A DNA stretch of 64,000 bases. It comes from Perkinsus olseni. Taxonomy: Eukaryota > Perkinsozoa > Perkinsida. Shown here piece by piece: positions 34,440 to 44,800 of the stretch; positions within the stretch are counted from its first letter, which is position 1, and each line of letters starts with the position of its first letter. The stretch covers positions 22,556 through 86,555 of the forward strand of contig JABANN010000062.1 of NCBI GenBank assembly GCA_013115125.1. Direction: 5' to 3'. The notes beneath the pieces were generated by a model, which had not been told where the DNA came from, ran no database searches, and worked only from the letters and a program-made list of their open reading frames with translations. The position numbers and the translations under genes were made by a program.

Positions 34440-35070
34440 GCGGGCGCACGAGACGGGCGACAACATTGTGAACGTATTCCTCGCTCCCCCATGCCAAAGG
34501 CAGAGCCCTCATGAAGCGTAGCGGGTGAAAGTACAGCAGCCCGCCACGAAGCGTGTGAGAGCCCCTCCATGAGGGTCAGAGGCCCCGCAATTGGGCTGCT
34601 GTAAGGCCTATCTATTTTCATGCCAGGAGCTACACAAATCGGATCCTGTGGTTGCCACAAGGCTGCTCACAATCACGACTCTCCCGGCTGCCGAGTACAT
34701 CAACTGGTTAGCAATCAATCGCAACGCGCGGATCTCTAGTTTCCACTCATCGCCAGCAGCTATTGCACGTTCGCAGTCGTCTGAGCGCTCGTACTGAGGT
34801 TGGAAGCCGGGGATATGGCCGTTCCCCGGTACGAAGTCCGGTGTCATACGGCCGTACTGCCAGTGACCAGTGGACTTGGCGATGTGGTCCAGCATCTGTT
34901 GTCCGTAGCGCGCCGCTTCGAGGGCCTCATGAGAGGTCAGCTGCGTGAGCGAGAGCGATCATGATGACTCAGCTAAGGCTGGCTCACCTCCGCTTTAAAT
35001 GCCGCATTCTTGGTCATGGCGCTGGCTACTTGCATTGCCGAGAGAGTTTCCAAACCCATGAAACGAAGCG
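34440..35070 (-). CDS. Unrecognised multi-exon protein (fragment)
   Basis: Three minus-strand exons join in sequence style and by good splice sites: MGLETLSAMQVASAMTKNA (35059-34990, donor GTGAGC), an exon ending at acceptor CACGCAG/ at 34940 with SHEALEAARYGQQMLDHI, TGHWQYGRMTPDFVPGNG and GDEWKLEIRALRLIANQL, and an exon with PYSSPIAGPLTLMEGLSH (about 34590). Even amino-acid use argues these are truly coding. I do not recognise the family, and neither end is fixed. The hAT-like MITE begins about 100 bp upstream, so it may sit in this gene's promoter or first intron. Confidence 0.45.
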
Positions 35071-35171
35071 GATGAGCGTGGCACTGCCCAGCATTGGTCT
35101 ACACTGATTGCCTGGTGTTGGTCCGAAGGGGAATACGAATGTGATTCTACCCGAGACCTTCGATGAGCAAC

Positions 35172-35685
35172 TAGAGGTGGGCACCGAAAGATAAAATCAT
35201 AGTTCGGTGCGATTCGGTTCGATGGCGCCGAGATTGTTTCGGTGAGTTCGGTTCGCCGAGTTCGGTTGTAGTGAAGTCGGTTGGTTCATTTCGGCTGATT
35301 CGTTTCGGCTGGCCCAATCATAGGACTCAGTGCAGCCATCGCACAGTGCGATCTATTTCCACCGCCGCACCATTGGCAATGGTACTTGCCCCAGAGTGTC
35401 ACTGGAAGCTCTATAGTGAGCCACGCACCGTTACTAGACTAAGGGTGCTAAATAGGAGGTCACACCCACTCCAAGCGTACATGCATGCATCGATGCAGCA
35501 TGCATGAAATCGGCCGACAGCGAACCGAAATCGACAAAAACGAACCGAAATCGACGAAAAAGACGAACCGAAATCGGTGTAGAGCCCGAACCGAATCGGG
35601 CGTCTTATTTCGGTTAGGTTTTGCGGCGAACCGAACCAAACCGAACCAACCGAAACAACCGAAACGAAAGCAGTGCCCACCCCTA
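35172..35685. mobile_element. hAT-like MITE (foldback, non-autonomous DNA transposon)
   Basis: A 514-bp element with 13-bp terminal inverted repeats TAG(A/G)GGTGGGCAC and a perfect 8-bp target duplication TGAGCAAC on both sides (35164-35171 and 35686-35693). Eight-base duplications and a TAGGGGTG-type end are typical of hAT transposons. The left arm is packed with TTCGGTT motifs and the right arm with AACCGAA, so the arms fold back on each other. The centre (about 35320-35510) is unique. No transposase is present. Near-identical duplications and ends suggest a fairly recent insertion. Confidence 0.92.
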
Positions 35686-35693
35686 TGAGCAAC

Positions 35694-36463
35694 CAAAGTG
35701 AATATATGGTAGTTTGGTGATTTATCAACTGGAATCACTCGTTCAACAATCAGCCAAGCAGAACCCACGGCAAAGCGGGATACAATTGCTCACAAAAAAG
35801 CAGGATATCTTTTTCCACCAGACCGGAAGCTGCCCTATGCCCTTTCCAGTGAGGGCCACCAATCGAGTAAGATATCACACACAGATTTCCCGCCAAGGGC
35901 TACACGATAATAGAATCGCGTTCATTCACCAGTGATTGCGGGGTAGTGCCACAGTGGTAAGATTGTCAGCCTACTAACAACAGTCGACAAAGTTGAAAGC
36001 TCGAGTACTCGTGCTTTCTGGGAGACGGTGTCTTCTCAGATAGATCGCACAGATAGATCGCGCATTGACCTCGGCTTGGTGAATGGTGACCTCGGATGTC
36101 TGAATGCTCCCCGTGCTGTAATGGACGTAGCACGGGATTCCGAGGGAACAGCAGTTGCTGTCTACTAGCAACTCTCCATCGCCACAACTGGTTGAACGCA
36201 ACGTACTCTGTTGAGGATACTTGAGTAAGCCAGTCGTAGCTCCGGACGAGCTAGATGAGTTTCTGGGACGGGAGAAATACTGAGCTGTCGCATTTAGCGA
36301 GGAGACCACCAAGGCCTCAGGTGATCAGCTTCAATAAAAAGTGAAAACCATACAAAAGCCGCTCATTAGTGGAGCTTGAGAAATCGCTGGGACGAGTCAC
36401 GGATGAATTGGTATGAAGTACGACACAGAACGGCGCAAGCTGAAGCAAGAGCACGAGAGATGA
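35694..36463. other. Region without a clear gene
   Basis: A minus-strand frame at 36312-35974 (112 codons, NSSSSSGATTGLLKYPQQ) is possible but has no signal peptide, family match or splice support. Otherwise nothing is seen. Confidence 0.4.
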
Positions 36464-37646
36464 TTAGCGCTTCAGTACGCGACTGATCGCCACTCGCTCC
36501 ATTGTGACGCTGAGTACCCCGAATCCAGGGACTGTAAATCTGACTGCATCCCTATCGTAATCGTATTCGAGACTGGCCGCTGAGAAAGACACCACGCATG
36601 TGATAAGGAAGTGATGATTGGTCTTACCCAGGCTAGTGTATTGCTCGCTGAACTGGCTGCCATGGCTGACGTGCAACTCGTTGCCAATCATGTAGTAAGG
36701 AACATCTCTGATGACTACTTCGTCGATCCCGGGGGCATTGATGACCCTATATGAAAACCAAGTGCCCGAGAGCGCAGCAAAATACTTCCCCCAGTTCGAG
36801 GGACAGGCATTGATTACAGGCCTTCGATAAGATTATCGACCCTGCTTAAGCTAGCGGTGAGTGTGAAGAAGCCGCCATTGAGGTCTACACTGCCCGCGTA
36901 CAGGTCGATGGGATGAGGGTCTGAGGAGAGATACTCTGGGCCATACCCGAGGGCTGCGTGAGCCAGAATCGAACAGGTGCTTAGAGACAACAAATAGGTT
37001 TATATGCTTACAATCAACTTCACGATGCAACGTGACAGGAGGGACTCCAGTGTCATGGACCCTGAATATGACGGTATCGCTATCGTGATGATACTCTATT
37101 TCGGTATCTGAGAAAGAAGCCATTCGACTGGTGAGGTCGACAGGAGACAAACACCATCCATTGCCTTACCCAACTCAGCATATTCCTCTGGCAACGAGCT
37201 GCCAGAGTTGATGTGCAGGTTGTTGCCGACGGTGTGGTAGGGAGCACCTCTAACGGTTATATCGGCGACCGTTGGAACCATGATGTTCCTAAAAAGTGGC
37301 GAAAGGCACAGGTGACACCCTCAACGCAGGGGGCCTCCATTACAGATATTCGATAACATCAGCAGTCTTGCTGAAGGCAGCGGTGACTGTGAAGGGGTTA
37401 CCCCGAAAGTTTACAGTGCCGTTGTACACGCCCGCCGGGTGAGAAACTGAGCAGAAACACGAGTAGCAAACGAAACAGTCAGGCCCCTATTCCGGTCAGG
37501 CAACAGCAGTAGGGCATCGTGGTACCTGGCTCGGCTGTGCTGAGGGCGGCGTAACTGACATATAGCAAGTAGGCTGGTAGTCACATAACCGTCCGTTGTG
37601 CAACTTACAAGCTTGAGTAGAGAAGCACCAAAAGCTGAGAAAGCAT
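36464..37646 (-). CDS. Small secreted modular protein, two-module copy
   Basis: Exon 1 encodes the signal peptide MLSQLLVLLYSSL (ATG at 37646) with an immediate GTAAGT donor. A proline-rich linker exon (VTPPSAQPSQVPRCP) follows. Module 1: part A PAGVYNGTVNFRGNPFTV...DVIEYL, part B VADITVRGAPYHTVGNNL...SSLPEEYAELG, part C FSDTEIEYHHDSDTVIF...PPVTLHREVD. Module 2: part A HPIDLYAGSVDLNGGFFTL...NLIEGL, part B IDEVVIRDVPYYMIGNEL...YTSLG, part C FSAASLEYDYDRDAVRF...SVTMERV, then the stop at 36464. The exon edges are conserved: part A always ends in CT/GTAAT. Secreted, function unknown. It looks intact. Confidence 0.72.
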
Positions 37647-37712
37647 GAGAGTGAGTTGACGAATCGGTGTGGATAAACTAGCGAACTTGACTGGAGGAAG
37701 AGGATACGCGCA

Positions 37713-37750
37713 CGGAAGGGTTCCTGTAGGAATCCCGAGGCGCGCTCATC
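37713..37750. promoter_or_regulatory. Imperfect hairpin element upstream of the two-module gene
   Basis: GGAAGGGTTCCTGTAGGAATCCC followed by GAGGCGCGCTCATC (read in two parts) lies 70-105 bp before the ATG. The same order, a hairpin and then (G/A)GGCG(C/T)GCTCATCT, stands before the three-module paralogue at 40180-40230, so it is a candidate shared promoter or 5' leader element. Confidence 0.4.
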
Positions 37751-37754
37751 TCTC

Positions 37755-38054
37755 ATGGCGAGCGGCAGGCCTAATTTCGAGTCCAAGCCCGTTCCTAACA
37801 TCAAGGTGACTTGTCGGCGAGAGCTCTCTTATCTGCGCTTCTACTTTGAAAAACCTCGAGTGAGAGTCAAGAGCCACTCATGCCCAGCAATGGGAGTTGC
37901 ACTCATGTACAGATGGGCACACGTGGGGGACATCGTGCCTGGGGGGCAGTTACCACAAGACTTGTGGCACAAGTCACTACTGACGAATGATCAGTTCTGG
38001 CAGATGACTGATGATTTACTAGCATTTGAGGGCAAGCAGCCGACAGTATCTTGA
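37755..38054 (+). other. Plus-strand open frame, doubtful gene
   Basis: A 99-codon frame (containing PGGQLPQDLWHKSLLTNDQF) has fairly normal composition and ends in TGA. It has no recognised family, signal peptide or splice context, and it lies opposite the promoter side of the two-module gene. It may be a remnant exon of something else. Confidence 0.2.
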
Positions 38055-38299
38055 AGGTATAAGAGGGTCATTATAAAACCGGTTGCTGAGCAAGTATATC
38101 CCGAGGCAAGAGGGTGTGCCCGTCTGCTTATTCAACGAAAACGAGCGTCTGATTCACAGATTGCCTTCGGTGTTCGAGCAAGGTGCTGTAGACCGGTGAA
38201 GAAGCGTAAGTCGATGGCGCAGTAATCCATGTGTACTGGAGGGTAGAAGTAGCCATAAAAATAGCGGCGAGGGTCACAAATAGGTTCTTAGGCACACAA

Positions 38300-40128
38300 T
38301 CTACCTGCGCATGGCAGCGTAACAGCAGGGGTTCTAGTGCCACGGACCGTTGATGTCATCACCGATATCGGCTGCGTGTCCGGGTCAAGAGGAACTCAAC
38401 TCATTAGCTTAGCAGGCAGTCATCGATCAACCTCATTCGAGCTAGCGATTTGGTCGGGCAAGGCAGCGCCATTATAGATGTTCAAGTTGATACTCAAGAG
38501 CTTGTGCTGGGTGCCTCTCACGCTCACAGCATTGACTGGTGAAAGCTCGTTGTTCGTACACGGGAAGCAAATGATTCTTTAGCGAGTTTCACCTTGAACT
38601 AGACGGATTACAGCACAAGGAGATGGTCAGTCGTATCTGCTTGCACCCCTCGTTCTCAGAAATAAACGAACGCAACACACTTTGATGTTTCAAAGACAGG
38701 CAGTTGAAACTGCAGGTGAGTCGTGTCAACTATCTTGACTTGAGAGATGCTGGGCTATCGTATGATGCGCGACGTTCCACTGTTGGACATGCCAAAGCGG
38801 AGCGTAGCAGGGCATCTCGTTCACGAGTAATAGCAGACAAGGTCGATACAAAGGCAGCTCATCAACATGCTTCAGAAATTGATGAGATGAATATCGGGTG
38901 TCGCGGTGTCATGGAGTACAAAACAGAATGGCCGACGAAGACAACGAAGGTGTGATTAACTCCTCAGTAGGCGACTAAGGGACGCTGGATGCATCGTTAC
39001 ACTGACTGAGAGTTCCAGCTCCATAGACTTAAATCAATGTGATGATACAGTACCCTCTTCGTATTCCAACTCAGCATCTGCAAAGAGCAAGTGGTACAAC
39101 AAATAAGCCATCACTGGTCTTACTCAGCCTGCCGAAGATTTCTGATAGTGGAGAGGCACGGCTGATCTCCACCTTGGTGCCGATCATGTTGTAGGGAACG
39201 TTACTGGCGGTTATAAGCTCGAGACCGTGGAAATCAATAATCCTGAACAAGATACAAGTGGCAATGGCATCAGTGATATAAAGATGCTTTCTGTCACGCA
39301 TTACAGGGATTCAAGCACACTGCCATCTTGACTGAAAAGAGCGCCCACGTAGAACTGGGCGTTATTGACGAATATCTTGCCCGTGTATGGACCACTGGGA
39401 TGGGGATCTGACCAATCACCAATGGGAGCATGATGATGGCAGTTGAAGGAAGCATAGGAAAGGTTGGGTGTACTCACAGATCTTTTCATCTACTTCACGA
39501 CTCAACGTTAGAGGAAGATGAGAGCTAGCAGAGTTGTAGACCGTGACCAAGTCATCATCGGAAAAGTATTCCAACTGGGTGTCTGAGAATCAAACCACAA
39601 TGTGAAGGACAGAAACGTAAACACCGGTCCCACTCGAGTTGGTGAATTCTGCAGGTAATGAGCCGGTATCGATCAAGTTCAATCTGGTACCATTGATGGT
39701 TTAGGGAGCGTCTGTAACGGTCGTTTCAAGGCCCGAAGGGCACACGATCTTCCTAAAGAGCACGTGAGCAAGCAACTTCAGTATGAGCGAGATGAGAACT
39801 ATGAAGCAGGCATCGCTTACAGATGTTCGATGACAGCATCAGTCTCACTGAACGTAACGGTAGCTGCATATCTTCTGCCTTCCAAATTTATAGAGCCGCT
39901 GTACACGCCGGGCGGCTGATGAACTGAGCAGGCACACAAACGTCATCCAGAGCAGTCACAGCCCCGTCTGGGTCAGGAGGTAACAGCAGGGGGAAGACAG
40001 CAGGGGTACTACCTGGCTGGGCTACACTCAGGAGAGAGTAACTAACGAGAGACGAGTTGACACACAGTCAGGTAGCACGAGTGTACTTACAAGCTTGCGA
40101 AGAGGAGTATCACGAGCTGATGGAGCAT
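38300..40128 (-). pseudogene. Small secreted modular protein, three-module copy, decayed
   Basis: Exon 1 encodes the signal peptide MLHQLVILLFASL with a GTAAGT donor, and the linker exon reads VAQPGSTPAVFPLLLPPDPD. Module 1: part A PPGVYSGSINLEGRRYAA...VIEHL, part B CPSGLETTVTDAP then a TAA codon where the paralogues have PY, and part C preceded by a TGA. Module 2: part A HPSGPYTGKIFVNNAQFYV...VLESL, part B LELITASNVPYNMIGTKV, and part C DAELEYEEGTVSSH followed by an in-frame TGA. Module 3 is a remnant: SVRGTQHKLLSINLNIYNG and VRGTRTPAVTLP. Three nonsense codons aligned to sense positions in the paralogues make this a probable pseudogene, unless splicing avoids them. Confidence 0.6.
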
Positions 40129-40179
40129 CTTGGTGAATTGTCTTATTGGTGTGGATGAAGCGAAAGTGAATAGCGGTAG

Positions 40180-40215
40180 CTGAGGCGCCTCAGTAGCGTT
40201 CCTTCAGGAACGCTA
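40180..40215. promoter_or_regulatory. Two perfect palindromes upstream of the three-module gene
   Basis: CTGAGGCGCCTCAG (40180-40193) is directly followed by TAGCGTTCCT-tc-AGGAACGCTA (40194-40215), then AGGCGTGCTCATCT. They are about 50-100 bp before the ATG at 40128. A related hairpin and the same GCTCATCT tail precede the two-module gene. Confidence 0.5.
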
Positions 40216-40765
40216 AGGCGTGCTCATCTTTTCAATACTCTCTGAGTCCTTCCTTGGGGAAAATCCCATTAAGATGAACGAGGCAACTTACTGAGTATAG
40301 CTGGACGATGACTAATCCTACTCAGAAAGCCTAAGATGTGACTCCCAATCAGAATAAGGCGGTCAATAGGGCGTCAACTCACACGCGGATGGGCATACGT
40401 GTGAGACTCTGTGCCCCGGGACACGTCACCACACGCCACCAAGTCGGGAGCCCTAGCGAACGGTACTCAGAGGAAAGGGAAGCCGAGGATGAAACCCCCG
40501 TCGAAGTCGATATCCTAAAGGTGAAGTATAACTCGACGTGAGAGTACCGCAGTGTCGTCCGTGTGTTGCTACGACACAGAAGAAGACATGAAGGGGCTGT
40601 CACGACCGGGGCTGAGTGTAACGTACACTCTAGCTATGCGCGTGAATACCAATTGCTCGCTGACTCTGCATTGGACACTGGGACCTAATAGATCTGATCT
40701 ATCATTGTTTTCATTGAGGACCTCGCCAAGACGGAGTTGCGAGGAGAGGGAAGAGCGTAGGAAAT

Positions 40766-40782
40766 CCCTACTAGGGATGAGA
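40766..40782. repeat. Palindrome with CCCTACTAGGG core
   Basis: ATCCCTA-c-TAGGGAT shares the 11-nt core CCCTACTAGGG with the palindrome cluster at 24.8 kb and is followed closely by a second small hairpin, CATCAT-cga-ATGATG. Confidence 0.8.
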
Positions 40783-41863
40783 CATCATCGAATGATGATC
40801 ACACACAGCGAGCCGACGCTAGCGCAAGCTAGCGTGCAACTCTTCAGCTAGGCTAAGGATTGATGGATCTCTATTAATCATATCCTCTGAGAGTAAGTAG
40901 CGATTCACTCATCACTACGTCACAGCCCATCACTGATGGGTGGTGCCTTCTAGTTCGCTAGGACGACTCCTTTACCGCCTGCAACTCGGCCAGCCGTTCA
41001 TGGCGGTATTCGTCCGGAGCACAGCGGCTATGGTACAGCCACGCATTTAGCGAGGCCCGCGATGGAGGCATCTCGTCACGAGCGCGGACCCTGCTGAATG
41101 TGCTGTATATAGTGTTGTTTTTCGAATGATACTTTCGTGCAACATCACTTGCGAATGCACAAGGGGTAGCATGGGGCAGCCAAAGCATATGCGAGAGAAT
41201 CGTCGGGCCTCTGACTGGATAGCCCAGCGTTAAGTGTCACGTTAAAGATGCATTTTTCCCCAAGTACTCGCCGGTTCTAGTTCTTGATTACACACATCCT
41301 CTCGATCCTAGTGGCATGCCCTAGAGACTGAGGACGGATTCCTCGGTGAGAAGAAACTATAGGTATGAGCTGGGAATCGTCCTGGTCTGTGACGTAGAAT
41401 ACATCAGTAGTCTGCTATGATCATTGTGATCTCGAATCTTCCTGAAAGCATCGTGATTATAACCAGAGAGACGCCTCGTAGCGGGTTCTTGGTCCTTGCA
41501 TTGAGCCCTCGGATACCCTATTCTCCAACTGGTGAATGGTGATTATGTGGGGAGCACTAACAGTACTCCTATAGTAATGTTTGTCTTCATGTGCTCAATC
41601 AGTATAGCTGTCGTCGTCGTGATTTGGTGACCACATGAAGGAGGAATACACGAATGTGGGACTCTCACAGCGAGGGATCATGGGTGACCAACTGCTGAAC
41701 ACATCGGCTAAGTGGCAGTAAATGTATCAACATAAATCATCGTAAAGAGAACCAACTCTATTGGACTCGCTACATCGAAAACTCTGCAATCGTTGGTATA
41801 TATCCGTCGAACACCCGCGACTTCGTTGAGGAAATGCAAGATCCATCAAGTGAAGCAAGTAAC

Positions 41864-44800
41864 TCAATTGTAGAGCTTAACCATATGTTGGTCCAGAACA
41901 GAAAACTCGTCCAGTCGCTTGTCGAGGTGTGAGGGGGTTACCCCAGCATTAGCGTCCGCGATGCGCTTAAGCGCTCGCCCGACAGCCTCCGGCGGATTGA
42001 GACCTAATCATGGAAATGTGCTCTGTCTGGTATCTCACCAAGTGGCTCACCAAAGGCCTTCGCTCGATCGTATCTGGCCCGTCTGGAGATGCCACAACAC
42101 GGGCCGTACCTGCGATGTTGGCGAAGTGTGGTATGACGGTTGGCTGGACAGCCTCACCTCAGATCGAGATCAAACTTGCGCAGAATGAGCTCTTCAACAA
42201 CCTTACAGTCCGAATCGCCGCTCCAAGACAGCACGTTTGTATCCTGACGATCAACAGGGTAGTCCACGACGGAGACACCAAGCAGACCACGTACCACACA
42301 AGTAAGGCGCTCAGGACCGTCTCCTGGTGCAGCAGTATCGGCAGGTCCATCTCCCTTTGTCTTCTGTCTAACACCACCTGAGTCCCCGCCGAAGTTGAGT
42401 CTTCGGGCTAGAGAGTTGGAAACCTCTCGAGTGATCGGATGCGGGTTGGGACGCTTCCTCGGCCTGGGCGGCGGTGGCATGCGAACTACTGACCGCCACC
42501 TTCCCGGTGATGCATTGATAACACGACGAGCTTCTAGTGTCGAGAAAACGGTGGCATATGTTAACGAACAGGAACTTCTGCTGATAATGATTCTCCCCCT
42601 CACTGAATGATAATAATCACTGATAAGAGCTGTGCCACGTGGCCGGTGGCTACTGACCAGCCTGCTGCTGCTGCTGCTGACGCCGCGACGATGGTTCTAG
42701 TAAATGACTGGCTATAATACTGGCCAGTGCTCGGCTCACTTGAGGATTAGCGGTACGGGCCGTGATACGCACCTACCAACATTCCATACCACCCCATTCT
42801 CAACTCTACACCGCGTTCCCCCACATACCAGATTAGGCTTCTTAGAAAGGTCAGTGTCTATCCTCAGCATGCATGCTATTGCAACGTGCCGGGCATTTGG
42901 ACCGGACTGTCCTGGCTGTGGCGTTTGCGTCAATAATGTTCCTAAAAACAGTACAGCAGATCCACAGAATCCACTATTCCAGTGCGGAGCGGAGGACTCG
43001 ACCCACCAGCAGCAGCAATTGTGTGTACTCGCCCACCGGCACCATTCGCCATGGCATCCGGCAAGGAGATTATATGAAAGTTGAATGCCTTACTCACATA
43101 CCTGACAAGAAAAATCGATCGAAATGGCGAGCGCTATTTCCACTCACCCTTCGTATTGAGTGTATGGCACTTTAGCCTGACTGGTGACCATCGCCTCTCT
43201 TCCTCCACTCTGCATGTCCTGCCAAAACTGCAGGAATTGTTGTGCCGAGATCGCTGCCGGGGCGATGAACTTCGTCAGCACGCCTAACAACACGATCCGC
43301 ACGCGGAAGATATCAAGAAAGATACTCACATGGCAGGGTCATGGGCAGCTGCTTGGTGTCCCGTCCGTTGACGTCAAAGGTTACCAGGAAGCGTGGCGGC
43401 TGCAGGAAAGGCCGCAAACACTCGACTTGGATGTACTCAATCTGACACAAGCAGCAGACATGCTCGTTGGGAAGGGAACACCAACTTCACAGGAAATATT
43501 GCATATAAAAGGAGTTCGTCCATCGTAGATCCTACGACTACAGCTCGTCACTACTGAGGCAACTAGCAGTAGCAGCTTTGACGTGAGGAGAGCCTCGAAC
43601 CACTCCCGACCATCATCATAACGATCCACCTCTTAGCACGACAAGAATGGGGAAGAAGAGCAGCCCGACTTACCGCCTGCTGTGTCGGCTCCAGCGTGTC
43701 GGGCTTCAATGGCGTTGACCTCACCCTGAACCCATCTGAAGGGTCCACTGGCACCTACAGTCGGAGTACTCTCATTCAGCTCCCGTTTCCGCAGCGAAGT
43801 TGATACCTGAGTTTTGATGTTGCGGATTGTGACATCCTCTCCCTTGTTAATAAACTGCAATGCTAATCGGCCAATGCCATGACCGTACCTGCATGAGCGA
43901 TTCTATACCACTCCATTCGCAACTCCCAACTCACTCAGCCTTCATGTTAATATGCAGGGAGTTCGACTGGAAGAAGCTGCCCTGGTCAGAGACACAAAGC
44001 TGCTTCCAAAGCACTCCAGGCGGGGTCGGCCCTGAGCAGAAAACAGACCTTACGAAATATGGCCATACGCCGTGAACCTACGCTCCCCTTCCTCGTCATC
44101 ACTCTCCTCCTCCAAGTCGCTCGAGCTGACGCTTCCCTCACTGGGCGGAGCAGGACCCGAGGGCCCGGCTGCCACCACAGGCGCTGCATCACCACCACCG
44201 ACTACGTTCTGAATAGCAGCAACAAAACTCATTGAAATCAGCATATTTTGTAGTTGTAATGGGCTTGCCGTTGATGTATACAAGACGGAAGAAAACCGAA
44301 ATGCAGCTCTTTTCCGCCAACTCCGCCCAGGTCTATTCGATGCCTCTATGAATTCACGAAGTACTACGGTCAACCTAGGACACCTCCGAAAGATACCCAA
44401 GGTGATCCCCCATCTACATACCAAATTCTGCCCAGAGGCGTTGTTAGATAGCAGGCCTTCCTCCTGCTTCACATCTCCTTGCTGATAAACTCCGCCTTCC
44501 GCAGCAGCAGCCTACACGATAAAAATTCCACAATAAAAATACCTTCGCTCCGCCTACTTCCTCAAGTTGCTTCCTAGTAGTCGCTCTCGTCTTCCCCTGC
44601 GTTTTGATACGCTGTTTCAGAGGGTTATTCTCCTGCGCCTAGAAAGGGACCGATTAGCTCACCAAAGCTTGCCAAGATTTCCACTGACCTCGATCGGATA
44701 CGCTGGCATCATCGCAAGCGTTGTCTCAACCATGGAGTCTCCGCCAATAGTGAAGAGTCTACTCAACTCACAGGCACCTACAATCTTGCAACCTTATTCA

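Larger units (their letters stand above)
40129..41863. other. Long intergenic region
   Basis: It holds the upstream hairpins of the three-module gene (40180-40215) and another palindrome near 40767. A minus-strand frame at 41188-40958 (76 codons) has no support. Nothing else is recognised up to the AP-2 alpha stop. Confidence 0.5.

Noticed and set aside
35172-35685. Coding frames inside the AACCGAA-rich stretch
   Set aside because: They derive from the repeated motif of the MITE arms and have no coding features.
38300-40128. Stop-codon reassignment to explain in-frame TAA and TGA in the three-module gene
   Set aside because: Well supported genes here end normally at TGA, TAA or TAG at the expected family lengths, and the two intact paralogues lack internal stops. 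Decay is simpler.
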